From Gracilaria domingensis (taxonomy: Eukaryota > Rhodophyta > Florideophyceae > Gracilariales > Gracilariaceae): 64,000 nucleotides of DNA. The DNA is taken from positions 1-64,000 of the forward strand of contig VCMS01000004.1 in NCBI GenBank assembly GCA_022539475.1, read 5' to 3'. Under the pieces are notes generated by a model. The model saw nothing but the letters and a program-made list of their open reading frames with translations. It searched no databases and was not told where the DNA came from. Of the stretch, positions 49,928 to 59,569 are shown piece after piece (position 1 is the first letter of the stretch; every line of letters starts with the position of its first letter). The position numbers were made by a program, and so were the translations under genes.

Positions 49928-51217
49928 ATGCAGCGCGACGCGCGCCGCGAGCCGCCCGTGCCGCCGCGCCTCGTGTCCGGCGCCGCGGACGGCGCGCTGT
50001 GGTACTACGAGCCGTCGGCGCGCTGCCCGTGCCAGCCGCGCGACGCGCGCCGCCTGCGGCGCCGCCGCTGCGAGTGGCCGCCGCGCGACGCCGCGCCGCC
50101 GCCCGCCGGCGGCCAGGTGCTGCTCGTCGTCAACCCGCGCGCCGGCAGCGGCTCGCGCGCGCAGCTGGCGCGGCTGCTGCGCGACGTGCGCGCCGTGCTG
50201 CGCGACGCGTCGCTGCGCGTGCGCGCGCGCTACACGCAGCGCCGGGGGCACGTGGCCGACATCATTGGCGAGTACGGGCTGCGCGGGCTGCGCGAGTTCG
50301 CCGCCGTGGCCGCCGTGGGCGGCGACGGCACGCTGCAGGAGCTGGTGCTCGCGCTGCTGCGCGTGTGCGCGCGCCAGCGCGCGCCGCCGCCGGACTGGCG
50401 CGCCGTGCCGCCCGTCGCCGTCGTGCCCAACGGCACCGGCAACGCCATTGCGGAGAGCTTGCGCATTCTGTCCCCCGTCCACGCCGCGCTCAACATCGTG
50501 CACTCGCTGCGCCGCCAGCAGGCCGCGCCGCTCGCGCTCATGCAGTACCGTGCGCTGGACGCTCCGCACGCCCCGCTCGTGTCTGTCGGCGGCGTTCAGT
50601 GGGGCTTTGCCGCCGACGTGGACCAGGGCACTGAGAACCTGCGGTGGATGGGCGACATCCGACTGCAGCTGGGTGCGCTGGCACACATTGTCAGCCGCCG
50701 TGCTGTCAATGGTAGGATTGTTGTACATGTCGACCATGAGAACAACGAGCGCACCTGGTCCCGGATCGACGCCGCGAGACGCACCAGCAACCAAAATCCT
50801 ATACGCTCCATTCGCGAAGGCCTCGAGACTGACCACGACGGCAACTACGTCCTGGAGGGCTCGTTTATGATGGTCGTTGCGTGGAACTCTGCTTTGATTG
50901 GCGAGGGCTTCATGGTCACTCCGCACGCCAGTCCTACAGAGACCGGCGTGTTTGACCTTCTTGTTGTCCGCGGACACATTTCTCGAATCGATATGCTCAA
51001 AGTGTTGTTGGCGAGCGATGACGGCTCTTTCCTCAACTTCACAGAGCAGTGCTGCTACTTCAAGGCGCGCAAGATGCTTGTTGACCACATTGATGGCCGC
51101 TTTCTCACGGTCGACGGCGAGTCTGTGCCAGTCAAGCCCTTTGTGTTTGAGACCGCTCCCCATGACGGCAAGTTGCGAATTTTGGACTCCTTTTCAGGCG
51201 CGGAGCCTGTTCTATGA
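49928..51217 (+). CDS. Sphingosine kinase/diacylglycerol-kinase-family lipid kinase
   Basis: 429 aa from ATG 49928; the frame is open far upstream but only through low-complexity GC-rich DNA. The kinase fold shows VLLVVNPRAGSGSRAQLARLL (nucleotide loop, about residue 66), AVGGDGTLQELVLALL (GGDGT, about residue 131), VVPNGTGNAIAESL (about residue 167), SVGGVQWGFAADVD and the C-terminal lobe VDGESVPVKPFVFE. It most likely phosphorylates a sphingoid base or ceramide/diacylglycerol at membranes. No transmembrane span. GC content is extreme until about 50,650 and then falls to the local norm inside the gene. Divergent from a triacylglycerol lipase gene. Confidence 0.9.
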   Translation: MQRDARREPPVPPRLVSGAADGALWYYEPSARCPCQPRDARRLRRRRCEWPPRDAAPPPAGGQVLLVVNPRAGSGSRAQLARLLRDVRAVLRDASLRVRARYTQRRGHVADIIGEYGLRGLREFAAVAAVGGDGTLQELVLALLRVCARQRAPPPDWRAVPPVAVVPNGTGNAIAESLRILSPVHAALNIVHSLRRQQAAPLALMQYRALDAPHAPLVSVGGVQWGFAADVDQGTENLRWMGDIRLQLGALAHIVSRRAVNGRIVVHVDHENNERTWSRIDAARRTSNQNPIRSIREGLETDHDGNYVLEGSFMMVVAWNSALIGEGFMVTPHASPTETGVFDLLVVRGHISRIDMLKVLLASDDGSFLNFTEQCCYFKARKMLVDHIDGRFLTVDGESVPVKPFVFETAPHDGKLRILDSFSGAEPVL

Positions 51218-51253
51218 CAGTCATCGCGCTTCTTTCCGCCATCATCATGCTCG

Positions 51254-52084
51254 TCACGTTTTCGATGTGATGGCCGTCGATTCGAACAACGGAAACACCT
51301 GCATGCTGTTGTGCCAAAGCTGTTGACGAATGTTATCAGCTCGCTCACCTCTAACCCCTGCAATCATGTCCACTACCTTCACCAGTTGCGCGGGCTCGTT
51401 CCTCTGCTGCGCGACGGCAGCGAGCGCTGGAGCGTCACTCTCCAGAAGCAGCCGTTCTAGTGGCACTTGCCGAACGAGCTTTACCTTTGAATTTGATCGC
51501 GCTATGCTCGGAGGGATGGAGAAGTAAAGCCGTTCTGGCATCCTTTTCAGCGCGTTTACGGCATGTACGGCTCGACCGTCAAAGGCGTGCATGATTGCTG
51601 TCAGCGGCGCTTCTGCGTTCGCGTCGCATATTTGCGTCAGCGCGTGATGCCCGGCGCTGCGGCTGTGCACTGTGAGCGGCAGCCCGGTTTGTTGCGCAAG
51701 TTGAAGGAACCTTCCAAAGGTGCTGCGTTGATTGTGTTTGGCTTCCTCTGCATTAGGGGCCTGTGAGAGCACGTGTGGGGAGAAGTCAAGTCCTACTTCT
51801 CCAATGGCCACCACTGGCGCTTGCACTAGCTCTGTGACCCCTTGTAGTTCATCCTGCAGCGCCGCCTCAGTTAAGGTTGTTACGTGTTCTGGATGTAGCC
51901 CCAGCGCAGGATGGACTACGCTTGCATGTTGTCTGCTTACTTTCAACACTTGCTTCGCGTCAGCCAGAGATTCTGAAACACAGATAATGTGGCCAACTCC
52001 AGCCGACTGAGCGCGGCTGATGACGTCTTCCAAATCTGCAGAGAATTGAGGATCGGTGAGATGTGCATGAGTATCGATCATCAT
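51254..52084 (-). CDS. TatD-family metal-dependent hydrolase (TATDN3-like)
   Basis: 276 aa from ATG 52084 (a second Met follows). TatD proteins are Mg-dependent nucleases/hydrolases with a TIM-barrel. Metal and active-site residues are in place: MIDTHAHLTD, GEVGLDFSP, LPLTVHSR, IMHAFDG and LLLESDAPAL. The 266-residue core is standard. The 3' end lies 36 bp from the stop of the lipid kinase, so transcripts must overlap. Confidence 0.93.
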   Translation of the reverse strand: MMIDTHAHLTDPQFSADLEDVISRAQSAGVGHIICVSESLADAKQVLKVSRQHASVVHPALGLHPEHVTTLTEAALQDELQGVTELVQAPVVAIGEVGLDFSPHVLSQAPNAEEAKHNQRSTFGRFLQLAQQTGLPLTVHSRSAGHHALTQICDANAEAPLTAIMHAFDGRAVHAVNALKRMPERLYFSIPPSIARSNSKVKLVRQVPLERLLLESDAPALAAVAQQRNEPAQLVKVVDMIAGVRGERADNIRQQLWHNSMQVFPLFESTAITSKT

Positions 52085-53555
52085 GGTCGTAATACTTTTG
52101 TGATGCTGTGTACCCCACCGGAGGTAAACACTTGAGGGCTACTGTTGGTACCGATGGTGCCCACACCTGAGTTGTTGAACCTGGTCAAACTATTGTCGCT
52201 GCAGTGAAGGTACAAAGGTACAAAGGTACAAAGGTGCGAAGGTGCCATTGTACCAAATGTATCCAACGGCGGCACTTGAACCCCCTCATTTTGAAGAGGC
52301 GATGGGAAGTGCTATTAATTTTGATTGTCATGGAAGCACCGCTGTTTTTCCAACTTTCTGTCAACTACCGTCGGTACGTGTAGGATACGCGCCTTGACAT
52401 TCATTCATTCATTGACCATGCACGACTCCTTTTTTTCTTGTCCAGTATCTTCTCTTCCGAAGGAGAGGAAGAGATTCCGCATAAAGCACGAGGCGAGCAG
52501 GGCTGGTCTACTAATTTATACGCTAGACCAGCCAGCCGCAGCAAGGCCAGGGCGTAATGTTCCAAGCCGTCAAATTTGGCAAGGATGAAAACTGTATACA
52601 GGTAACTTTATTCTACCTTCACATCTCACTATTACCAACCATCACCCACCATGATGGTGTGCATTAGTGAGACACGAATGTATGATACATTGCAGGGTTT
52701 TGAAGTCATAATACGCGACAAGGAGAGTTACGATGTGTATATTGGTTTTCATTACAAAAGTAGAATCTCGCAACATTTGCACGCTCTTGCCTATGTTTGG
52801 TTGGCCAAAGTGCATATCGAGGTCGAGAGGGGCATGGCTTGTGGTGATGTGTCTCTGGATACCTGCGCCAAGGATTATACTTGTCTCTCATAGCGGTGCG
52901 TGACAGCGAAGTGAACCTCTTCGACCAGAACTGCGAAGAAAGTGCTGCGAGACAATTTTAGTGGCGTATGTGAAATCAAAGCGATGGCGGTTGTCTTCTC
53001 TGGCACGGAATGTACAAGCTCCCCCTCCAGTGAAGGAAGAGGAACTTGTACATTAGAGAGAATTTCTGTCTTGTTCGTCCTCTCTCTCTACCTTCGTATA
53101 TTATGAAACGCGTGTAGAAACGCGTACGCTAATTTCTACCACGGATGGCTTTGACCCCGCTGTTCGATAACCTGCTTCAAAGCCTTTATTCAGACGCGAA
53201 CGGTATGTCATGATCTTGGTTGGGTTGGCTAATCATGAGATTCTAATGCTAAAGTTTTCAATGCCTATTGAGGCGGAAAAAATCCTCGGGATCGCCCCTT
53301 CGAATTCGAAGAGCCTAATTCAAAACTGTTAAAGCTGCGGAGGAGACGCTTGTGTCGAATATTATGGCTTCTCTGTCGCGATTGTTATTATGGATGCGAA
53401 AGTTACTCAATTATGAAAGTAAGACTGCAGTAATCCCCTGACGACATCACCCCATCGAAAATGCCTTCGTCTATGAAAATCGGACCGTGAAGATCTAGAC
53501 ACTAGACAGATACTGATGCTAGAAACCAGGTAGAAACGAATGACCAGCTTCTGGA
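52085..53555. other. 1.5-kb spacer without a recognised gene
   Basis: It contains a short tandem array of AAGGTAC/AAGGTGC units (52207-52244). An 80-codon open stretch at 52651-52893 lacks any known motif. The left part is the TatD promoter and the right part the CLC 3' UTR. Confidence 0.5.
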
Positions 53556-56084
53556 TCAGAAGTACTTTTTGGGTACATTTTCTCGGGCATCGCAGAACGC
53601 TATGATGTCCTTTTTGGAAATGAGTCCTTGAAGTCTACCACTCTGTGTTACGTAGCACATTCGAACTCCTAGCGCGGCGAAACATGCGTACAAATCTGAT
53701 ATTGGTGTTTCAGGAGCTACTTGCGAGAGGTAGCGATCTCTGAATCCGGCAAAGTTCAGCGCAATTTCGTCTCGAGTTGACAAGTTATCAATAAGGTCTC
53801 TATCACCATCGGAATCAAAAGACCCTTTGAATAGTACCGCAGTATCATCAGAGATCCTTCCGGGAAGTTGCTCTGCTTTTTTGATGGCGCGCATTAGTTC
53901 AGCTCTAACGATGTTGCCGGTAAGAATCATGTCAACTTGGTCACGAACGATTGGGAAGCCATAATATTCGGTACTATGTAGTAAGTATTTGAGATGACCA
54001 AGAGTGGTGCCCTTCTCAGGAAGCACGACTCTGGGTTCTCTCATGATCTCCCTAGCTGCCATGTCGTGAGAGACGTGGTGCTTCGAGTCCAGGAATGGAT
54101 AGCGCTTGATCGTGATGTGCATGTCGTAGATTCCTTCTAATCCAGTCATGTTGCAGACCATCTTGGCGGCGAGGATACCGAACATATTTGGAAGAACATG
54201 GCTCAGACCGCCAGTTAGTTCAAACATGATGACAACGAGTGATACCGAAACTTGTGTAACTCCAGCCAACGTTGAACTAGCTCCAACCAAAGCGTAGATC
54301 GAAGGGCGAACGCAAACAGAAGTAGCAGAACATTCTGCAAACAATGGGAAGTCCGGATATCGCTCGGTTGCTAGCTTCATGAGCATGCCGACGATTCTTC
54401 CTGCGCATGCACCGATCGTCATTGACGGAATGAACAGACCAGCAGGGATGCGAGCACCAAACGTGAGGATGGTCAGAAACAGCTTCGCGAAAACGCCGTA
54501 TACAAGAACAGCAAACATGCGGTGAAGCTGGCTTGAATCGCACATCAGAGTTTCCGCGTTTTCACCATTAGAACCGGTCTCGGAACACTCTGAGAACAGT
54601 ACGGTGAGAATCTCCGTGTTTGTTAGCCGAAAGAATGGAATAGGGTATTGCAGCAAAACCGTCGCGAGCACTACGAGAGCTACTTCCTTAATCGGGCTCC
54701 GCTTAAGCCAAGGATCGTGAATTCTCAACTTCGACCACTTGACGTTGTAGTGAATGAAAATGGAACCAAGCACACCACCCAAAGCACCAATAATGAAGAA
54801 GGCAATCATTTCAAACCAGTACCAACCAAGAGAATGCTGAACCTCAAACATGACTGCCTTACCATTGAAGAACGGGTTGAGTAGTTTGAGAGTTAACTCT
54901 GCTAATGCCGATGCAAAAAATGAACGCCACAAAACTCTGTTGGGAAAATAACTAGCTGCTTCTTCGAAAGCAAAGAGCACACCTCCAATAGGTGCATTGA
55001 AAGCCACAGAAACTCCGGCAGCAGTACCGACCGTAACGAATTCGAGCATGAGGTTGTTATTCTCTCGAAACTCGGCAAAGCGCGAAGCCATCATATTTGC
55101 AAGCACAGACACAAGATGCACAAAGGGGCCTTCCTTACCAAGATTAAGACTGGAAGCGACTGAAAACGCTAGACCGATGATCTTAACGATAAAGGCCCAA
55201 GAGGAGAGGTAACCCTTGATGACCACGCCGCTCAGAACAGTCTTGATCTCCGGAACACCAGATCCAGCTGCATGAGGTGCAAACCTCTTGACGAGAAACG
55301 CTGATATGACGCCAAACATTACGGCGAAAAATGTATAAGCAATAAACTCGCGCACTGGTGTGGAGAAGACGAACGGCCAAGGAAGGAAGCCGAGCAATGC
55401 GGACCATTCCATATATGGACATCTGTCAAGTTTTTCATCAAGCTTGCAGCACATTTCACGAGTGAGGAACCAGCCGCGTGTACAAAGTCCGAACTTGATG
55501 TCAGATAGCCATTCCACTTGAAGATCGAGACCGGCAGCTATCATGCCAGCGCCAATTCCCATGACCACCAACACAAAGTACATCTTGGCCCTGTACATGT
55601 ATTGAGCGCTTGCACCACCTTGTGCGCGAAGCTTTTCGCGATGAACGATCTGGCTTCGGGTTCTGTCGTTGATAAAGTCGTGAATAATGTAATCGCCAGC
55701 AAAGCCGGCGCTACTGTCCTGATGCGTTGTACGAAGTCGAAGACGAGAAAACGGACCTCGTGAACCATGGCGCATGAGCTGAGTGCGGCGCCGCGGCGGC
55801 TCCGTTCCCATGGGAACGGCGGTCTGCGGCAGAGTGCCATCAAACGAAGCGCGAGATAGCACGAACGCAGAGGTGTCTCCACTGCCGTCCGGCACAGCCC
55901 ATCCAGGTCGCACGATAGCGGAGAAGGAGTCGCGCGAAGCTAGCGCATCGAGCGGCGGAGAAGCATCCAAAGGGCGGGTGGGAGCGGCACCAACCGAGCG
56001 GTCGGGGAGATCGCTGTGATCAAGTGAGCCGTAGGAGCGGGGAGGATTGCTCGGACTGATGGCATCGCCGTCGTTGGGATCCAT
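53556..56084 (-). CDS. CLC-family chloride/proton exchanger (CLC-3/4/5/Gef1 type)
   Basis: 842 aa from ATG 56084 (the frame runs further upstream through a basic, unsupported stretch). The CLC pore sequences are complete: GSGVPEIKTVLSG, GKEGPFVHL with the gating Glu, and NAPIGGVLFAFEEAASYFPNRVLWRSFFASA, which includes the proton-pathway Glu of exchangers, then GARIPAGLFIPSMTIGACAGR. Two CBS domains close the protein (AAREIMREPRVVLPEKGTTLGHLKYLL and VRMCYVTQSGRLQGLISKKDIIAF). The soluble N-terminus is about 190 residues and Ser/Pro-rich. Endosomal, Golgi or vacuolar location is expected from the family. No intron. Confidence 0.94.
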   Translation of the reverse strand: MDPNDGDAISPSNPPRSYGSLDHSDLPDRSVGAAPTRPLDASPPLDALASRDSFSAIVRPGWAVPDGSGDTSAFVLSRASFDGTLPQTAVPMGTEPPRRRTQLMRHGSRGPFSRLRLRTTHQDSSAGFAGDYIIHDFINDRTRSQIVHREKLRAQGGASAQYMYRAKMYFVLVVMGIGAGMIAAGLDLQVEWLSDIKFGLCTRGWFLTREMCCKLDEKLDRCPYMEWSALLGFLPWPFVFSTPVREFIAYTFFAVMFGVISAFLVKRFAPHAAGSGVPEIKTVLSGVVIKGYLSSWAFIVKIIGLAFSVASSLNLGKEGPFVHLVSVLANMMASRFAEFRENNNLMLEFVTVGTAAGVSVAFNAPIGGVLFAFEEAASYFPNRVLWRSFFASALAELTLKLLNPFFNGKAVMFEVQHSLGWYWFEMIAFFIIGALGGVLGSIFIHYNVKWSKLRIHDPWLKRSPIKEVALVVLATVLLQYPIPFFRLTNTEILTVLFSECSETGSNGENAETLMCDSSQLHRMFAVLVYGVFAKLFLTILTFGARIPAGLFIPSMTIGACAGRIVGMLMKLATERYPDFPLFAECSATSVCVRPSIYALVGASSTLAGVTQVSVSLVVIMFELTGGLSHVLPNMFGILAAKMVCNMTGLEGIYDMHITIKRYPFLDSKHHVSHDMAAREIMREPRVVLPEKGTTLGHLKYLLHSTEYYGFPIVRDQVDMILTGNIVRAELMRAIKKAEQLPGRISDDTAVLFKGSFDSDGDRDLIDNLSTRDEIALNFAGFRDRYLSQVAPETPISDLYACFAALGVRMCYVTQSGRLQGLISKKDIIAFCDARENVPKKYF

Positions 56085-56673
56085 GGCGGCGGCGGGGTGG
56101 CTGGACGCGACGGCGACGTGGTACGCGCGAACGGAACGGCGGCACGGCTTAGCAGAGCGGCGCTGACTGACGCACACGCGCGCCGCATCGACCAGCGGCG
56201 GGTGCTCGTGAGCGCGTGCGCGGAGAGGTACGACGATGCGTTCTCCGTGTGTTGTCAGGCCCTCGTGACATCGCGCCGAGTTCGTTAGCGCGCCCCGCGT
56301 AGCGGCGCGCTGCTGCCAAAGAGGAGCAACACGCGATGCTTCCGCCGCTGTCACGCGCTGTGACCGCGGCACGCCGTGTGCTTACAGCAGTGTAAGCGGC
56401 CGAGCTGATTGGGTGAAGGGAAAGCCGCCGTAGACGCTGATATGACGCGTACGTGTAACCGACCGTACAGCATGCAGTACGTGGGCTAGCCAGCTCCGCT
56501 GCCAATCGATGCGCACTGAGAGTCCGCTCTTTGCTCGAGCCCGTGATGTACGCACTTCGAAACTTGGGCAAGGCCCCCCCCCCCCCCCCCCCCCGTCATT
56601 CCGAGTTTGCAACTTGCTCGCCGCGACTGGTGAGGCTCTCTGCGAAGCGTGCTCCCCGCGCCGACTTTAACAT
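56085..56673. promoter_or_regulatory. Divergent spacer between CLC and mitochondrial uL4, with a poly-C tract
   Basis: 589 bp containing both promoters. A run of 21 C residues occupies 56574-56594, about 80 bp before the uL4 ATG. No other gene. Confidence 0.6.
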
Positions 56674-57543
56674 ATGTTGCGATCTTCCGCATTGCGCCGC
56701 ATTTCATCGCTGGCAACCGAACCGTGGCGCAGCCCAGCAGCGTTTGCCCCGCTTCAGCATCGCGCCCCGATCTCGCGGTCATTTGCTGCTACTTCGCTCC
56801 ATGCGTCTCCTTCGCCGCCCGCAAGCCCTTCTCCCAACTATGAATCCGCGTTGCCCCCGCTGGAGCGCTGGAACGGGTCTGATCTCACATTAGTAGCTCA
56901 CGACAGCTTCGAGCATATGATGCCAAACGGTCTCATAACGCTGCCTGGAACAGTATTTAACGCGCCCATTCGTTCCGATCTCGTGCATCGAGTGGTTGTA
57001 TGGCAACTAGCTAAACGTCGCAGCGGTACTTCAAAGGCAAAAGGTCGGTCCGAGATAAACGCCTCTGGTCGCAAGTTTCGCCCGCAAAAAGGAACGGGCA
57101 GGTCGCGGCAAGGAGCAGTCAGCTCGCCCATTTTTCGGGGCGGGGGGAAACCGCATGGTCCCGTTCCGCGAAACTATGACTACCCATTACCTAGAAACGT
57201 TGTGCGCAACGGTCTACGATCAGTGCTCTCTTCAAAACTGGCAGACGATCGGCTCTGGATCGTAGATTCTGCCACAATCACTGATTCAAAGACAAAACAC
57301 GTCGTGACCGCCATGGAGCGACACAAATGGAGATCGGCGCTTATTGTGGATGATGTGCCGGATGGCACGGCTGGCGTAGATGACTCGCTCTATAACGCTT
57401 CGCACAACGTTCACGCAACTTTGGCCATGAATATTCGCGGACTCAACGTGTACGACGCACTTTCATTCGACATGCTCGTTCTAACCAGAGCGGCAGTTGA
57501 ACATTTATCAAGCCGATACGCTACGTATGAATGGCTATTCTAG
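56674..57543 (+). CDS. Mitochondrial ribosomal protein L4 (uL4m)
   Basis: 289 aa from ATG 56674. The presequence is basic and Ser/Ala/Pro-rich without acids for about 45 residues (MLRSSALRRISSLATEPW), typical of mitochondrial import. The L4 domain includes NAPIRSDLVHRVVVWQLAKRR, GRKFRPQKGTGRSRQGAVSSPIFRGGGKPHGPVPRNYDYPLP and ALSFDMLVLTRAAVEHL. Red algal plastids keep rpl4 in their own genome, so a nuclear organellar copy is most simply mitochondrial. No intron. Confidence 0.92.
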   Translation: MLRSSALRRISSLATEPWRSPAAFAPLQHRAPISRSFAATSLHASPSPPASPSPNYESALPPLERWNGSDLTLVAHDSFEHMMPNGLITLPGTVFNAPIRSDLVHRVVVWQLAKRRSGTSKAKGRSEINASGRKFRPQKGTGRSRQGAVSSPIFRGGGKPHGPVPRNYDYPLPRNVVRNGLRSVLSSKLADDRLWIVDSATITDSKTKHVVTAMERHKWRSALIVDDVPDGTAGVDDSLYNASHNVHATLAMNIRGLNVYDALSFDMLVLTRAAVEHLSSRYATYEWLF

Positions 57544-57604
57544 CCGAATACAAAATGCAACCGCCACACGAAAGCAGCGAACACGGACATGAAAATGAAT
57601 GCGA

Positions 57605-58216
57605 TCAAACGAATTCGTCATCGACGTCCGAGTCATCCAGGTCTTGCGGTTCGAGTGCCTTTGGTAGCGCCTCTGGTGCACTGAGCGTGTCGGTCCTTCT
57701 GAAAGAAAAGGACCTTGCTTCGTTTTCATAAACACCGTGTGTGAGAGCCATGTAATCCTCCCATACCTGCATTTGTTTGTTGTGTTCCACGCAGAGCTGC
57801 ACCGCGTCCGATGGTCTTGGTGACGGAGCGCGACCGCCTTCCTGAGCTTCCTTGGACAGCTCCCTGATGACTCTTTTTGACAGCCATGCTGGGTCCGAGT
57901 CACTGTCCAGCGCCTTGGGCGTTCGGATGAGGTACTTGGTTGTTGTTTTGTCGTCAGGGTTGCTCACAGCGCTCGCGACGCGACGAAGTGGAGGGCAGTC
58001 GGTGTCAGAACTCGAACTGCCAGTAAGCCTTCGAAAGTATAGTGGATTGACAAAGGTGCGCCCGGGACTCAGAGCTGCGGATCGTCTAGGTGTCTTTCTG
58101 TCCTCCGTTTTACCGCGGGTGGGTATGGATGGTATGGACACCAACTGTGTTAGTATAGGCGGAGGGGCCGGGGAATCGTTTTGCGGCTGAGAGGGCTCAT
58201 TTTGTTCGTTTTGCAT
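57605..58216 (-). CDS. Unknown acidic, disordered protein, 203 aa
   Basis: From ATG 58216. Gln/Pro-rich start, Ser/Arg-rich middle, one more ordered segment (DPAWLSKRVIRELSKEAQEGGR to VQLCVEHNKQMQVWEDYMALTHGVYENEARSFSFRRTD) and an acidic tail (QDLDDSDVDDEFV). Not recognised. Its stop lies 61 bp from that of uL4m, tail-to-tail. Confidence 0.55.
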   Translation of the reverse strand: MQNEQNEPSQPQNDSPAPPPILTQLVSIPSIPTRGKTEDRKTPRRSAALSPGRTFVNPLYFRRLTGSSSSDTDCPPLRRVASAVSNPDDKTTTKYLIRTPKALDSDSDPAWLSKRVIRELSKEAQEGGRAPSPRPSDAVQLCVEHNKQMQVWEDYMALTHGVYENEARSFSFRRTDTLSAPEALPKALEPQDLDDSDVDDEFV

Positions 58217-58505
58217 GGTGCAGCCTACAAAACGTCGGCCGAAGGTGGGCTGTTGCTTGGATCGACTGGAGCGCGCACAGGAACAAAAGTGTGCTGAGAA
58301 AAGCTACGGCCGTGAAGAAAAACGGCTGCGGTATCAGTTGACAGCAGCATGCTCCACGCACAAAATGCGGCTGCCAATGGTGCAGCCGCACGCTCGCCGT
58401 GTCGAATGAGTAACAAAATAGAAGGCGCGCACGGAGAGTGACGCGAAGAAGAGCAACCGAAGCCGAAACGGAAACATGTGACAAGCGCACGCGCGCGACT
58501 GATGG

Positions 58506-59569
58506 TCATGCGCTCTCCTTTCCATTCAAGCCGCGCGTCGCTCTGGACAGAAAGCGCGACAGTGACCACCTGTCGCGCCGCGAGCGCTGCTTCTGTTCCT
58601 GCACCAATTTGTCTCGCACCAGCTGGAACCAGACGTTTGCAAAAAGCGCCCCGCCCACGTGCGCCGCGAAGTCGATCTTCCCCACAGACCCGAGCAGCCC
58701 GGCTACGTCCATCACTGTGAATGCTAACGCAAATTCCTGCATTGAAATGACGTAATCCGAGCCCAGTACGGACATTCTCCGCTTCGGGAAGAGGCAGGCG
58801 TACAGCCAAAGTGTCGCGGCCACGGCTCCGCTTGCTCCCAGGCTTAGGTAGTGACTGCGTGTCAGCCGCCGAAAGGACAGGCTTGCTAGTGACGACGCCA
58901 CTCCGGCCGTAACGTAGAACATGTAGAAACGGTGACTGCCCAACAGCTCGGCTACGTCCGGAGCGTACTGGTTCAAAACGTACATGTTCACCCCAAGGTG
59001 AAACATTCCCCTATGTGAGAAGTTGGACGTAATGCACGTCCACACCCGTGCTCGTCTCATTCCTTCCAGAGAAGAAGTGAAGTGCCTAGCGAAAAATGTG
59101 AGACACGGAGCAAAAGTACAAACGCTCGTATTCAGCTAATGGAAGCATGCAAAACGAACCTGTGCATCAGTTTTGATGGTGCTACCTTCCACAGCGTGTA
59201 GATAGCAATATTAACAGCCGTGATATAAAGCGCATCCCTCCCCCCTTCAGAGCTCAGCCGTTTGTTGATGAACTTATCCACCTTGGAATGCATGTCATAG
59301 CATGTATCTCTGATGATTTCTACCACGTCTTGTGGTGAAGACACTCCCGAAAACCTGGAATACGGTGATACTTCCTTACGGAAAACATCCTTATCTGTTA
59401 TACTAGTGCTTTTGACCTCATGTGTCTGCGGCGATGAGAAAAGAAGCAATCCAACGGTGGCTGCATTTGCTCGCGTCGGGAAACCACGCGTTTGGTTGCA
59501 ATTCCAGCTTGATGCAAAAGCTCTTCTTAACGCCCTCACTGCGCCTCCATGAACGGCAAAAACTCGCAT
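58506..59569 (-). CDS. Mitochondrial rhomboid protease (PARL/Pcp1-like), two exons
   Basis: Rhomboids are intramembrane serine proteases; PARL/Pcp1 process inner-membrane proteins. Exon 1 is complement 59569-59160, the intron 59159-59086 (GTTCGT ... GCTAG, 74 nt), exon 2 complement 59085-58506. The join gives KLMHRHFTSSLEGMRRARVWTCITSNFSHRGMFHLGVNM, matching the family's R-HF----G--RRGRVWT---S-FSH---HL--NM consensus. The start at 59569 yields a basic leader (MRVFAVHGGAVRALRRAFASSW) suited to mitochondria. The catalytic Ser is in LGASGAV (about residue 222) and His in DFAAHVGGALFA (about 279). 329 aa. The donor GTTCGT is unusual. Confidence 0.88.

Noticed and set aside
33725-50700. The GC-rich region as a horizontally acquired block
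   Set aside because: It contains ordinary eukaryotic genes, and composition changes within single genes at both sides rather than at block edges.
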